A stretch of DNA of 64,000 nt from Lacimicrobium alkaliphilum (GCF_001466725.1 NZ_CP013650.1:3224001-3288000), one strand, 5' to 3'; shown: positions 36,721-45,791, counted from the first letter of the stretch. Notes: generated from the letters alone by a model not told the origin. A program made the numbers and translations.

Positions 36721-36993
36721 ATGAATAAAACTGATCTTATTAACCGTATCGCAGAAAGCGCTGATGTATCCAAAGCGTCAGCCGGCCGTGTTGTTGATGC
36801 CTTTACCGGCGCGGTAACAGAAGCCCTGGCCAGTGGTGACGAAGTCGCTATCCTGGGTTTTGGTACTTTTAAAATCTCCGAGCGTGCCGCCCGTACTGGC
36901 CGCAACCCGCAAACCGGTGCGACTATCCAGATCGCCGCCTCCAAGCTGCCTTCTTTCAAAGCAGGTAAAGCTCTGAAAGACGCCTGCAACTAA
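36721..36993 (+). CDS. hup: DNA-binding protein HU
   Basis: The protein has 90 residues with the full HU fold: [20 protein letters not shown] at the N-terminus, [20 protein letters not shown] leading into the beta arm with [20 protein letters not shown], and [11 protein letters not shown] at the end. HU bends and compacts DNA non-specifically. The upstream 255 nt contain a TATAAT hexamer at 36654-36659 and a GGAAG ribosome site. A strong terminator follows. Confidence 0.96.
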   Translation: MNKTDLINRIAESADVSKASAGRVVDAFTGAVTEALASGDEVAILGFGTFKISERAARTGRNPQTGATIQIAASKLPSFKAGKALKDACN

Positions 36994-37004
36994 GGTTTCT
37001 GTAG

Positions 37005-37062
37005 CAGGGGCACAGTACTTTTAAATACAATGTATTATTAAGTGCTCGCCCCTGATATTTTT
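37005..37062 (+). terminator. Terminator downstream of hup
   Basis: CAGGGGCACAGTACTT (37005-37020) pairs imperfectly with AAGTGCTCGCCCCTG (37040-37054) and is followed by TATTTTT. The T-run abuts the stop of the convergent sugar dehydrogenase gene. Confidence 0.8.
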
Positions 37063-38167
37063 AGTTCCCGGCTCTGACCACTTTTAATAATTTCCCTGAT
37101 TCTTCATCGGTTAACAGATAAATTCCGCCATCTGTGGCCACAGCAATATCCCGTAGTCTCACATCCAGTTCAGTAAAAAGACTCTGTTGTTCACTAACTT
37201 GAATTCCATCAAGTATAGCCCGTCGCACTTCTTTGGATTTAAGGGTCGCAGACAGCAGGTCTCCATCCAGCTCAGCAAACATACTGCCCCGGTACACCAC
37301 CAAGGCTGAGGGAGCAATAGATGGCGTCCAGTCCACCAGCGGCTGCAACATGCCCGGATATTCAGTAAAGGGGCTGATATTAGCGCCGGAGTAATCTTTA
37401 CCATAGGTGATCACCGGCCAGCCATAATTACCGCCTGCGCGAATTAAATTGATTTCATCGCCACCAGCAGGTCCGTGCTCATTGGCAAATAACAGTTTTT
37501 TAAAGGGGTCCCAGGCCAGGCCCTGTGCATTGCGATGCCCGAGGCTGTACACCCCCTCGGCTGCGCCTTCAATCTCAGGATTATCAGCCGGGATACTGCC
37601 ATCATCACTCAGCCGAATCAGCTTACCCAGATGGCTGGCGGGATTTTGCGCCTGCTCGCGATAATCAAAGCCGTCCCCACTGCTCAGCACCAGGGTATTG
37701 TCATCCATAAAAGCAAGCCGGGCGCCATAATGTACCGGCGTAGCCTTGTCGGGCTCAGCGCTGAATAGTACCTGCTGATCAACCAGCCTGCCGTCCCCGA
37801 GTCTGGCCCGCATCAGGCGCAAGTGATTGGCCGCATCGGTACCATGGGCATAGGTAAGATAAATCCACCCTGTAGCGTTGTACTGTGGATGCAGAACAAT
37901 ATCCATCAGCCCGCCCTGCCCCTTATAATACACCTCTGGCACCCCCTGAATCGGCGGCGACACCTCACCATCAAGAATACGCCGGAGCTGGCCGGATTTT
38001 TCTGTCACCAGCACACTGCCATCTGGCAGCTCCACCACCGCCCAGGGATAGTGCAATCCGGTGGCGATGGTCTGAATACGGTAGTTGCTGAATACTTCTG
38101 TTTTGCCTGTTACCGCGAAGTTGGGAAGGAGTAACACCAGTAACAATAAAAATTTCAGGGCAGACAT
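37061..38167 (-). CDS. PQQ-dependent aldose sugar dehydrogenase (YliI/Asd type)
   Basis: The protein has 368 residues with a signal peptide (about 1-21). It is a six-bladed propeller of the soluble glucose/aldose dehydrogenase family: LHYPWAVVELPDGSVLVTEK, QGGLMDIVLHPQY (with the catalytic His near 137), SLGHRNAQGLAWDP, NEHGPAGGDEINL and GGNYGWPVITYG are all family blocks. These enzymes oxidise aldoses in the periplasm using pyrroloquinoline quinone and calcium. No PQQ synthesis genes are in the window. It is a single gene converging on hup. Confidence 0.9.
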   Translation of the reverse strand: MSALKFLLLLVLLLPNFAVTGKTEVFSNYRIQTIATGLHYPWAVVELPDGSVLVTEKSGQLRRILDGEVSPPIQGVPEVYYKGQGGLMDIVLHPQYNATGWIYLTYAHGTDAANHLRLMRARLGDGRLVDQQVLFSAEPDKATPVHYGARLAFMDDNTLVLSSGDGFDYREQAQNPASHLGKLIRLSDDGSIPADNPEIEGAAEGVYSLGHRNAQGLAWDPFKKLLFANEHGPAGGDEINLIRAGGNYGWPVITYGKDYSGANISPFTEYPGMLQPLVDWTPSIAPSALVVYRGSMFAELDGDLLSATLKSKEVRRAILDGIQVSEQQSLFTELDVRLRDIAVATDGGIYLLTDEESGKLLKVVRAGN

Positions 38168-38258
38168 GATGGCTGATTCTCCGTTCTTTTCTTACAGTGT
38201 GTTAATTATTCAGTAACTATGCAATTATTTGTTCCAGTTAATGTTATCGCGAGATCCA

Positions 38259-38711
38259 ATGGAAAACTTTGTCCGTCTTCTGATCCGTTATATCTTCGCC
38301 ACACTGCTGTGTTTCACTCTTGCCAGTATTGCCCATAGTCAGATGGTGCTGGCGGGGCTTGAACAACAGGGTATCGTCATCCCCCCTGTTGAACGGCTGC
38401 AGATGACCCTGAGTGACTGGTGGGGCTTATTGCCAAGCTATGGTGCCATTATTGCCGCGGGGATGCTGATTGCCCTGAGTGTTGCTGGCTGGATTTGCAG
38501 CAAAACAGGCCCAATAGGCGGGCTGCTGTATGCCCTGGCAGGTGCCGTCGCCATGCTGAGTATTCTGATGGCGATGCAGCCGATTATGGATATCACCCTG
38601 ATAGCCGGGGCCAGAAGCACCACCGGCTTAACCTTACAGGCGCTGGCAGGCTTTTTGGGTGGTTGGGGCTTCTATTGGCTGCGCAAAAAAACCAAGCTGC
38701 ATTTTGACTGA
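38259..38711 (+). CDS. Small integral membrane protein, unknown function
   Basis: I do not recognise this protein. From ATG 38259 (MENFVRLLIR) it has 150 residues; the frame is open ten codons further upstream. Four hydrophobic segments are visible, at about 8-28, 57-78, 85-105 and 115-140, the last ending in WLRKKTKLHFD. The first helix is followed by a short loop with Pro-rich IVIPPVERLQ. It stands alone, divergent from the sugar dehydrogenase gene. Confidence 0.6.
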   Translation: MENFVRLLIRYIFATLLCFTLASIAHSQMVLAGLEQQGIVIPPVERLQMTLSDWWGLLPSYGAIIAAGMLIALSVAGWICSKTGPIGGLLYALAGAVAMLSILMAMQPIMDITLIAGARSTTGLTLQALAGFLGGWGFYWLRKKTKLHFD

Positions 38712-38785
38712 CTCTACGCTGTAGAGCCCAATTTATTGGGCCAGGCTGGCGTTGCTTCTGGTATTCTTTCGTGCTTGAAAAGCTT

Positions 38786-39100
38786 TTAGCCAAAACGCTT
38801 TGGATCAGTTTGCTGCAGAAATTCCTCAGACAATCCGGCTAACAATGACTCATCTGCCAGGCCTCTGGTCCGCATTGCAATAAGCTGGCACCACGCATTA
38901 TTTCTGCTGTGGCCGTCAAATATAAGTGCCATCTCTTTGTTTCGGTCCTGCACCTGCTTATAGAGCTGAAGGTAACGGTTATGAACATGCTCTTCGCTGT
39001 TCGATATAATCTGCCCGAACTCTTCCAGAGTTTGGGTGCAGAATCGTTCAATGGCTTTTTCCTTGATTATTTTAAACTTTTTCCAGTCACTTTCTTTCAT
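38786..39100 (-). CDS. Small cytoplasmic protein, unknown function
   Basis: I do not recognise it. From ATG 39100 (MKESDWKKFKIIKEKAIERF) it has 104 residues; an ATG at 39124 would add eight. It is charged and predicted helical, with no signal peptide or membrane segment, and ends TDPKRFG. The coding pattern is convincing (even codon use, no competing frame). It is divergent from the exchanger gene downstream of it. Confidence 0.65.
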   Translation of the reverse strand: MKESDWKKFKIIKEKAIERFCTQTLEEFGQIISNSEEHVHNRYLQLYKQVQDRNKEMALIFDGHSRNNAWCQLIAMRTRGLADESLLAGLSEEFLQQTDPKRFG

Positions 39101-39198
39101 AGATTGTTCTCTGCTGGGCTCCATACAAATACTGCTGAGTGTATTATATTACAGTCAGTAGAAAGGAGATAAACCTCAGTAAGATAAGGAGCGCTCGA

Positions 39199-40227
39199 TT
39201 GCTGAACCCCGACAGCTGGACCTTACTGCAGGCAGTGCTGGTATTCTCAAGCTGTGCACTGGTGATTGCTATAGCAGGTACCCGTATTACCCGTGTTGTC
39301 GATCAACTGGCTGACCGCACCGGAATAGGCGAAGCCGCAGCGGGTGCGGTATTACTTGGTGCAGCCACATCCATTGGTGGCTCGGTATTGTCTGTAACCG
39401 CAGCCTGGCACGGCAATGCAGAACTTGCAGTCAGTAACGCGCTTGGCGGTATCGCCGTGCAAACTTTCTTTCTGGCGGTTGCCGACATGGTTTACCGGCG
39501 CGCCAATCTGGAGCATGCCGCCGCCTCAGTACCCAACATGATGCAAAATGCGCTGCTGATTACGCTGCTGGCATTAATTATGACCGCTCCCTTGCTGCCC
39601 GAAGTGACGCTGTGGGGCATACACCCTGTAACACCGCTGCTGTTTATCGCCTATGTATACGGTATTCATCTGTCACAAGGGGCTCATAATTCGCCCATGT
39701 GGGCACCGACCAGAACCCGGGAAACCAGTGAAGATAAACCTGATGACACCAGCCAGATGTCATCAATGGCGCGGCTGTGGAGCGAGTTTGCACTGCTGTT
39801 TATCATCCTCGGTGTGGCGGGATGGACGCTGGAACCCTCAGCAACGGTTATAGCCGCTAAAACAGGACTGACCCAGACCATTGTCGGGGTAATGCTGACA
39901 GCTATCAGTACCTCTATACCTGAACTGGTGACTTCAATTGCTGCGGTACGAAGGGGGGCACTAACGCTGGCCGTAGGTGGGATCATTGGCGGTAATGCAT
40001 TTGACACGTTATTCACTGCCGCTTCCGACGTAGCCTACCGCGAAGGCTCCATCTACCACACCATGACAGACGACACGCTGTTCTGGGCGGGTCTGACGCT
40101 GCTAATGTCCGGCATTCTGATGATGGGACTGATCCGTCGTGAACGCCAGGGCCCCGGACGTATTGGCGTGGAAAGCGTATTGCTTATACTGCTTTATCTC
40201 GGCGGGGCATGGCTGCTCCTCTATTAA
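39199..40227 (+). CDS. CaCA-superfamily cation exchanger (sodium/calcium antiporter-like)
   Basis: The start is TTG 39199, supported by AAGGAG exactly 7 nt upstream, giving 342 residues. An upstream GTG (39139) would add twenty residues without a ribosome site. There are about ten membrane helices with two alpha repeats. The second, TAISTSIPELVTSIAAVRRG followed by GGIIGGNAFDTLF, is canonical. The first, GAATSIGGSVLSVTAAWHGN, lacks the usual Pro-Glu pair (GG in place of PE), so ion coordination may differ from typical sodium/calcium exchangers. A charged loop (about 180-210) joins the halves. Substrate ion is uncertain. Confidence 0.8.
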   Translation: MLNPDSWTLLQAVLVFSSCALVIAIAGTRITRVVDQLADRTGIGEAAAGAVLLGAATSIGGSVLSVTAAWHGNAELAVSNALGGIAVQTFFLAVADMVYRRANLEHAAASVPNMMQNALLITLLALIMTAPLLPEVTLWGIHPVTPLLFIAYVYGIHLSQGAHNSPMWAPTRTRETSEDKPDDTSQMSSMARLWSEFALLFIILGVAGWTLEPSATVIAAKTGLTQTIVGVMLTAISTSIPELVTSIAAVRRGALTLAVGGIIGGNAFDTLFTAASDVAYREGSIYHTMTDDTLFWAGLTLLMSGILMMGLIRRERQGPGRIGVESVLLILLYLGGAWLLLY

Positions 40228-40354
40228 TCCTGTCAATGGCAGGAAATCTCTGCAGATCGGTACAACAAATACAAAAAATCGTAATCTCTGCACTATTTCG
40301 AAATCTGTGCAACTCTGGTAGCGTTCAAAGCTGGTTTGCAATCAGGATATTCCC

Positions 40355-40768
40355 ATGCCAGATACTTCCCGCCGAGGTTTTCTTTGTACTACTGCATTGT
40401 TGGGAGCGGCATCGTTGCTACCAGGCAAGGCTGGTGCGCAACAAACATGTACCCGGTTTCCTAAACTGACTCATCAGGTATTTTTCTGGCTTAAGAACCC
40501 AGATTCGATTGAGGATCGCGATAAGCTGGTTGAGGGGCTTAACGGCCTGCGCCGGATTGAGAGTATACGGGGTTTACAGATTGGCGTCCCGGCTTCTACC
40601 GAGAAGCGGGAAGTGGTGGATAACAGCTATCAGGTGTCAGAAACCATGTTGTTTGACGACGTAGAGGGACAAAATATCTATCAGGTTCATCCCCTGCATC
40701 AGGAATTTGTCGAAAAATACTCCCATCTGTGGGCTAAAGTTGTGGTGTACGACTCCATCGCCCTTTAA
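40355..40768 (+). CDS. Tat-exported Dabb (stress-responsive A/B barrel) protein
   Basis: The protein has 137 residues. The N-terminus is a twin-arginine signal ([20 protein letters not shown], cleavage near AGA-QQ). The rest is one Dabb domain: [37 protein letters not shown] and the closing [15 protein letters not shown]. Dabb domains form dimeric ferredoxin-like barrels and their functions vary. Tat export implies it folds before transport. It stands alone. Confidence 0.85.
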   Translation: MPDTSRRGFLCTTALLGAASLLPGKAGAQQTCTRFPKLTHQVFFWLKNPDSIEDRDKLVEGLNGLRRIESIRGLQIGVPASTEKREVVDNSYQVSETMLFDDVEGQNIYQVHPLHQEFVEKYSHLWAKVVVYDSIAL

Positions 40769-40871
40769 TCCCCCTGTCGCTAAAAAAGAGCGCGGTGAGG
40801 CGTACAAAAAAGCGCTTAAAAGACTCGATATTAAATAACGTCTTTTATGCTGCAAGAGCTAAAAGCATATC

Positions 40872-40960
40872 ATCTCGCAGAGGCGCTAAGGCGCAGAGAA
40901 AGATGCGTGTGGTATTCTTTTGTGTCTTTCGTGATTGAATGCTTTTTACCACCACACAAA
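40872..40960. repeat. Intergenic CGCAGAG repeat, copy C
   Basis: ATCTCGCAGAGGCGCTAAGG and CGCAGAGAAAGATGCGTGTG are followed by GTGTCTTTCGTG and ACCACCAC. It belongs to the same family as the copies at 17452, 58768 and 60491, in a 249-nt spacer. Confidence 0.55.
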
Positions 40961-41000
40961 AAACACGAACAGGCCGATAACCCTGAGGGCGATCGGCCTG
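40961..41000 (-). terminator. Terminator downstream of the asparagine synthase-like gene
   Basis: CAGGCCGAT pairs with ATCGGCCTG (40970-41000), with an inner CCCT/AGGG pairing. On the minus strand it is followed by GTGTTTTTTGTG. It lies 17 nt past the stop codon. Confidence 0.75.
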
Positions 41001-41017
41001 TATGCATAAATAGAGAC

Positions 41018-43027
41018 CTAAACTACCCAGCCTAATTCCTGGGCCTTATCATGGGCCAGCTGCGGAATGTCCTGCTCGATAAAGTGATGATGTAGCAGCA
41101 TCACGCCAAGTACATGGTTAAGTACGGCGTCAATCTGCACCTTATCGGCCAGGTCGGTATCACGGCTTTCCTGTTTTTGCATCAGAGTCTGCACATAATC
41201 GGCATCGATAAAGCCGGCCTTTTCCAGCTTCTCTTTGGAGGCATAGCGTTCAAACAGACCTTTGAGTTTCTGCCATTTTTTATCGTCGGTATGGGCCGGG
41301 GGCGCCATAAAGGCGAATTTCTGGCGTTCATACAGTACCGTAGGCAACAGTCCTTTCATGGCTTCGCGCAGTACGTACTTTTCCTTGCTGCCTTTGATAC
41401 GCATCTCAGGTGGGATAGTGGCGGCAAACTCAGCCAGATGGTGATCCAGAAACGGCGGTCTGGCTTCCATGGAATTGGCCATATCCACCCTGTCACCGCC
41501 CCAGGTAAGAATTTGCCCCTCAAGCATGGTTTTGATCCACACGTACTGGGCCTTATCCAGAGGATGGCGATCAGTCAGAAAATCTTCATCCAGTCTGTCG
41601 GCAATGGCCGCACCGGGCTCATAATCGGCCAGTTCTTCCCGGATCTCCGGCGTGAGAAGATTGCGGGCCAGATCGGAGCAACCCAGCCAGGGTTGCAGAC
41701 AACTGGGGGTAAAGCCCACTTTGGCATTAATTTTCTCAGACACATATTCGTCTTTAGGTAACATCGCTCCCTGGAACAGTTTGTTCGATTCGGCCAGAGT
41801 CTGCTGCCATTCTGCCGCCTGCTCGGCGTTCAGCCCTTCCATACCATGCAGGAACATGTCTTTGCGAAAGGCCGGATAACCGGCAAAGAGCTCATCGGAG
41901 CCCTCACCGGTGAGCACCACTTTATAGTCATTGTGGGTCACATGCTGGCTCATCATCAGCTTGGCCACGGCCAGGGTGTTGTAGATAGTGCGTTCGGTAT
42001 GCCAGATAGTGCGCGAGAAATTATCGTACAGCAGCTCGGCATTGAGCTTGAGAATATCCTGCTCAGCGCCTGTAGCCCGTGCCATTTCAGTGGCGATGCT
42101 GGCCTCATCATATTCATCGTTATCGAAGCTGATGGTAAAAGCACGGATCGGATCCTGTGCTGCTGCTGAAGCCAGACCGAGAATCGAGCACGAATCGATA
42201 CCACCAGAGAGATAACAGCCCACCGGCACATCAGCAGTTAATCGCAGTTGCACTGCTTCTAATAACTGATCGCGCACCCCTTTAATATAGTAATCATCGT
42301 CCATCCGCGGCCGCTGTTCGGGAGTCGGAAAGTCCATATCCCAGTATTTGGTCTCTTCGATATTAAACTTGCCACCCTTGCGGGTAATTTTCAGCATATA
42401 GCCGGGTTCCACCTGATGTACACCTTTGAAGGCTGTGGTGCCCGGCACCATTACCTGGATCAGCTGATGAAACAGGCCATGACTGTCAAATTCTGCCGTT
42501 ACTTCAGGGTGGGCCAGTACGGTTTTTACCTCAGAGCCGAACACAATATGATTGTCGGTTTGGGTCCAGTACAAAGGCTTGATACCGAATCTGTCTCTTA
42601 CCAGATACAGCGCATCCTGCTGTTCATCATACAAAGAAAAGGCAAACTCACCGCGCAGGTGTTTGAGGGTCTCGTCCATACCCTCCCGCAAATAAAGGTG
42701 TGGAACAATCTCTGAATCACTCTTGGTTTCGAAATACTCGCCCTGAGCGGTGAGTTCCCCGCGCAGACGCTGGTAATCATAGAATTCGCCATTGTGAGCG
42801 AAAATCACCCGGCCACCATGAAGAAAAAAGGGCTGGCGGCCCCGGCTTTCATTCAAATCAATAATCGACAATCGGGCGTGGCTCATGCCTACCCCAACCT
42901 CTTTGGGATTGCAGTAACCATAATTATCCGGCCCTCTGTGGTGCATAATAGCCGCCATGTTGACCAGAATTTGTGAATCTATTTCGCGCTCAGGGGTGTT
43001 GGCAAAAATGCCAGCTATTCCGCACAT
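41018..43027 (-). CDS. asnB: Asparagine synthase-like glutamine amidotransferase
   Basis: The protein has 669 residues. The N-terminal class II glutaminase starts at Cys 2 (MCGIAGIF) and shows HHRGPDNYG, RLSIIDL and HNGEFYDY. The C-terminal synthetase domain has the PP-loop SGGIDSCS (about 280-287) and LTGEGSDELFAGYP (about 375-388). The start ATG 43027 has CAGGAG 5 nt upstream. The reference reaction is ATP- and glutamine-dependent amidation of aspartate. It is longer than E. coli AsnB (554), and its neighbours are a carbamoyltransferase and a transporter, so another carboxylate substrate is possible. A 157-nt spacer with repeat copy D separates it from the carbamoyltransferase gene upstream. 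Confidence 0.88.
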   Translation of the reverse strand: MCGIAGIFANTPEREIDSQILVNMAAIMHHRGPDNYGYCNPKEVGVGMSHARLSIIDLNESRGRQPFFLHGGRVIFAHNGEFYDYQRLRGELTAQGEYFETKSDSEIVPHLYLREGMDETLKHLRGEFAFSLYDEQQDALYLVRDRFGIKPLYWTQTDNHIVFGSEVKTVLAHPEVTAEFDSHGLFHQLIQVMVPGTTAFKGVHQVEPGYMLKITRKGGKFNIEETKYWDMDFPTPEQRPRMDDDYYIKGVRDQLLEAVQLRLTADVPVGCYLSGGIDSCSILGLASAAAQDPIRAFTISFDNDEYDEASIATEMARATGAEQDILKLNAELLYDNFSRTIWHTERTIYNTLAVAKLMMSQHVTHNDYKVVLTGEGSDELFAGYPAFRKDMFLHGMEGLNAEQAAEWQQTLAESNKLFQGAMLPKDEYVSEKINAKVGFTPSCLQPWLGCSDLARNLLTPEIREELADYEPGAAIADRLDEDFLTDRHPLDKAQYVWIKTMLEGQILTWGGDRVDMANSMEARPPFLDHHLAEFAATIPPEMRIKGSKEKYVLREAMKGLLPTVLYERQKFAFMAPPAHTDDKKWQKLKGLFERYASKEKLEKAGFIDADYVQTLMQKQESRDTDLADKVQIDAVLNHVLGVMLLHHHFIEQDIPQLAHDKAQELGWVV

Positions 43028-43048
43028 AAATACTCCTGTTGTTAATGC

Positions 43049-43179
43049 ACCACAGAGACACAGAGATTGTTATCCGGGGAAGCGAGGTAAACCTGCACAT
43101 CGGAAATCGCTCGCTGGCAACGCACCAATAGTCCTTTTAAACGATTCACCTTTCTCTGTGTCCTCTGTGACTCTGTGGT
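43049..43179. repeat. Intergenic CACAGAG/CTCTGTG repeat, copy D
   Basis: ACCACAGAGACACAGAG (43049-43065) is mirrored by CTCTGTGTCCTCTGTG and CTCTGTGGT (43154-43179). About 90 nt of unrelated sequence lie between the arms. It separates the carbamoyltransferase and asparagine synthase-like genes. Confidence 0.65.
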
Positions 43180-43184
43180 AAAAA

Positions 43185-44258
43185 TCAAATAACGTCCAGC
43201 ACCCGCTCGGCCCGCTGTACCAGACAGGTCAACAGAGCCATTCTCAAAAATACCGCCCCTCTGGCCTGCGAGAAATACCAGTTGTGGCTGGTGCCATCGA
43301 GGCTGGTGCATAACTCCTCCCCCCGTGCCAGAGGGTGCAAAACAATGGCGTGTTCCTTCAGAGGCGACTTGGCATCGATATGAAAGACCTTACCGTATTC
43401 CTTAAAGGAATTACCCTCCCAGGAAATCGCGTTGATATAAACCACATCTGCCTTGGGTAGTACGCTGTCCAGATCGTCAGCGGTGTGAATTTTCAACCCG
43501 GCTTCTTCCAGTTGCTCCAGTTGCCCCGGCGCAAACATCTCTTCACGGTCACAATCATTGACAATTGTCACTGTTGTAAAAACTTCGGGAAAATCACAAA
43601 GCAGTTTGAGCAGACTGCGTACCGTACGCATTTTCGAAGGCAAACCCACCAGACACACATGCAAAGGCTCGCCAGGTTCATTGGTAACCAGATCCGGGCG
43701 CCACTTAAAGATAGTATAGAGATCGGCCAGCGCCTGGGTCGGATGCTCATCAATGCCGTTACCGGCGTTGATAATAGGAATGCGCAAAGCATTCATCATT
43801 TCCCGTACCGAGCCCTCCTGAGAATCACGCAACACCACGCAATCGCCATAATTATTGAACATCTCGGCGACATCACCGAGAGATTCACCTTTGGCAATAC
43901 CTGTGGTGGAGCGATCGGTGATCGACATAATATCGCCGCCAAGACGATGCCAGGCGCTCTCAAAGGACAAACGAGTACGGGTACTGGGCTCGTAAAAGGC
44001 TGAGATCAGAATCTGCCCGTTTAACGAGGTACTGAACCGGCCCGGATTCGCCTCGTACTTTGCCGCCAGCCGGAACAACTGCAGCAGCGTGGCGCGATCA
44101 AACTGATCCGAGGAAAAAATATGTTGATCGGAGAGTTTGGCCAGATGATCGCCATCTTCTTCGATGGCGCGCAGCAACTTCTTGGGATGAGCATCACCGC
44201 GCACATCCGGACGTGTTCGTTCAAACTGGACTACCTGTTCGATTTTGGGATCTACCAT
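43185..44258 (-). CDS. Carbamoyltransferase paralogue related to aspartate transcarbamylase
   Basis: The protein has 357 residues, longer than E. coli PyrB (311). Carbamoyl-phosphate ligands are all visible: STRTRLSFE (92-100), the loop Lys in IAKGESLGD (121-129), Arg 144 in VVLRDSQEG, HPTQALADL (172-180) and Arg 211 in KMRTVRSL. The aspartate-binding segment is different. Where E. coli has Y-M-T-R-V-Q-K-E-R (Arg 229, Gln 231), this protein has YINAISWEG (274-282), placing Ala and Ser there. HPLARGEEL replaces HPLPR..EI. No pyrI or other pyr gene adjoins. It is the fourth gene of a tightly overlapping operon with a symporter, so it probably carbamoylates, or removes carbamoyl from, some substrate other than aspartate. 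Plain PyrB remains possible. Confidence 0.82.
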   Translation of the reverse strand: MVDPKIEQVVQFERTRPDVRGDAHPKKLLRAIEEDGDHLAKLSDQHIFSSDQFDRATLLQLFRLAAKYEANPGRFSTSLNGQILISAFYEPSTRTRLSFESAWHRLGGDIMSITDRSTTGIAKGESLGDVAEMFNNYGDCVVLRDSQEGSVREMMNALRIPIINAGNGIDEHPTQALADLYTIFKWRPDLVTNEPGEPLHVCLVGLPSKMRTVRSLLKLLCDFPEVFTTVTIVNDCDREEMFAPGQLEQLEEAGLKIHTADDLDSVLPKADVVYINAISWEGNSFKEYGKVFHIDAKSPLKEHAIVLHPLARGEELCTSLDGTSHNWYFSQARGAVFLRMALLTCLVQRAERVLDVI

Positions 44259-44374
44259 AAAGACTTATCCTTCAGATCGCGCTTATACAGCAGCAATAAA
44301 ATAATCGGAGCCAGCGCAGCGCCTGCGCATGCTACCAGCACCAGTAACGTTAATAAGGTTTCACTCAGGTACAT
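44252..44374 (-). CDS. 40-residue membrane protein, symporter small accessory type
   Basis: This small gene has an ATG at 44374 with AAGGAG 7 nt upstream, the best ribosome site in the operon. The 40-residue product begins MYLSETLLTLLVLVACAGAA, has one long hydrophobic helix (about 5-30) and a basic cytoplasmic tail (YKRDLKDKSLW). It overlaps the symporter 3' end by 14 nt and the carbamoyltransferase start by 7 nt. Tiny single-helix proteins encoded next to sodium:solute symporters are known as symporter small accessory proteins, which fits well. Confidence 0.82.
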   Translation of the reverse strand: MYLSETLLTLLVLVACAGAALAPIILLLLYKRDLKDKSLW

Positions 44375-45791
44375 TGTCAGGCTCCTTAAAGGTCTGCCAG
44401 TCAAACTTGCCGGGGGCAAACAACAAACCCATGAGACACACCGCCAGCGACATCAGACAGGCGCTGATAGCGGCAACATAAAAACCAATAACAAAGTAAA
44501 GCACCAGACCGGTAATTGTGCCTAATGCCATGGCGGCAGTGGCAAATCTGCCGGTCAGCCCCTGATGATATAAACCAAATACAATGGGCCAGATGGCTGA
44601 TGCCACAAAGGCGCCGGTAAAATTCAGTAAAGCTCCTAACGTGGCCACTTTAGGCAGGCATAACAGCCAGGTGAGTACGCCTAAACCAATCACCACACGC
44701 TTACTGGCTTTTAGCAAAGTATCGCTGTCGGCCTTGGGATTGATCAGCCGCTTGTAACCGTCCTGAGTAATCAGGTCCGAGGTAGCGGCCAGCAAGGAGT
44801 CCATGCTCGACGCCAGGGCGGAAAACACCACCACAAATACAAATACCGCGCCGATACTACCCAGCAGCTTGGCCGCCACCAGCGGTCCCACCATATCGGC
44901 ACTGGGCGGAAGTATGCCCAGCGAGATTGCCGCCAACGCAATAAAACCTGTGACGATGGGAATAGGCAGCCACAGCAGCCCGCCTAACAGAAAAGCCCTT
45001 TTACCCACGCCGGTCTTGAAGGCAAAGGCCCGCGACCACCATACGTTAGAGTGGAAAATCTCACCGATACCAAAAAAGATGTTGTTAAATAAAAACATGA
45101 TCGCAGCGGGAAAAGCGACATTGAGCAGTTCCGGCTGGAAATCGCTGACGCTTTGATGGATCTCACCAATACCCACGGTATCGATACAGACCCAGGCGAT
45201 GATCACCACCCCGGTCAGGATCAGAATAGACTGCACAAAGTCGGTAGCAATAACCGCCTTGAGCCCCCCGAGCAAGGTATACAACACACAGATGATCAGG
45301 ATTGCCGACATGCCGGTGTGATAGCTCAGGTCACTCAGGGATGACAGCAATATTCCGCCTGCCATCCCCAGGCTCACCAGCCAGCCCATGGCATAAAACA
45401 CCGAGATGATCATAAACATGGCCCAGGCGCTCTTACCGTAGCGGGTACGAATAAAATCACCACTGGTAAAACCGTGGGGCATCAGGGATTTAATACGTTG
45501 AGCCATGGGTGCGAAGAGCATCAGGCCAAAGGCCGCCATGCTGTACCCAATCATGCCCCAGATACCAAACTGATAGGCCAGTTGCGGGGCCACTAAGGTG
45601 GTATTACTGGTGATCCAGGTGGCCATGGCGGTAGCAGTTGCAAAAGCGAAGCCGACATTGCGCCCGGCCAGGGCGTAATCATCGATACTGCGGTTATCCC
45701 GGCCTAAATACCAGCCAAAGGCCACCCACAGGATACCGAAACCAACCAGTATGGCCAACGCCAGGCCCCAGTCTAACTGTGCTTCAAGCAT
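44361..45791 (-). CDS. Sodium:solute symporter (SSS family)
   Basis: The protein has 476 residues with about 13 membrane helices. Family features include YLGRDNRSIDDYALAGRNVG near the N-terminus (residues about 27-46), FTSGDFIRTRYG, VLYTLLGGLKAVIATDFVQS (the conserved GGxxAVxxTDxxQ segment) and SALASSMDSLLAATSDLITQ, whose Ser residues help form the sodium site. The substrate is not evident. Its start overlaps the upstream exported-protein gene by 8 nt and its end overlaps the small accessory gene, so all are co-expressed with the carbamoyltransferase. A nitrogenous substrate such as a ureido compound is an inference. Confidence 0.92.
   Translation of the reverse strand: MLEAQLDWGLALAILVGFGILWVAFGWYLGRDNRSIDDYALAGRNVGFAFATATAMATWITSNTTLVAPQLAYQFGIWGMIGYSMAAFGLMLFAPMAQRIKSLMPHGFTSGDFIRTRYGKSAWAMFMIISVFYAMGWLVSLGMAGGILLSSLSDLSYHTGMSAILIICVLYTLLGGLKAVIATDFVQSILILTGVVIIAWVCIDTVGIGEIHQSVSDFQPELLNVAFPAAIMFLFNNIFFGIGEIFHSNVWWSRAFAFKTGVGKRAFLLGGLLWLPIPIVTGFIALAAISLGILPPSADMVGPLVAAKLLGSIGAVFVFVVVFSALASSMDSLLAATSDLITQDGYKRLINPKADSDTLLKASKRVVIGLGVLTWLLCLPKVATLGALLNFTGAFVASAIWPIVFGLYHQGLTGRFATAAMALGTITGLVLYFVIGFYVAAISACLMSLAVCLMGLLFAPGKFDWQTFKEPDNVPE

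Noticed and set aside
39139..39198. GTG start for the cation exchanger
   Set aside because: No ribosome site and a polar non-family extension; the TTG at 39199 has AAGGAG at ideal spacing.
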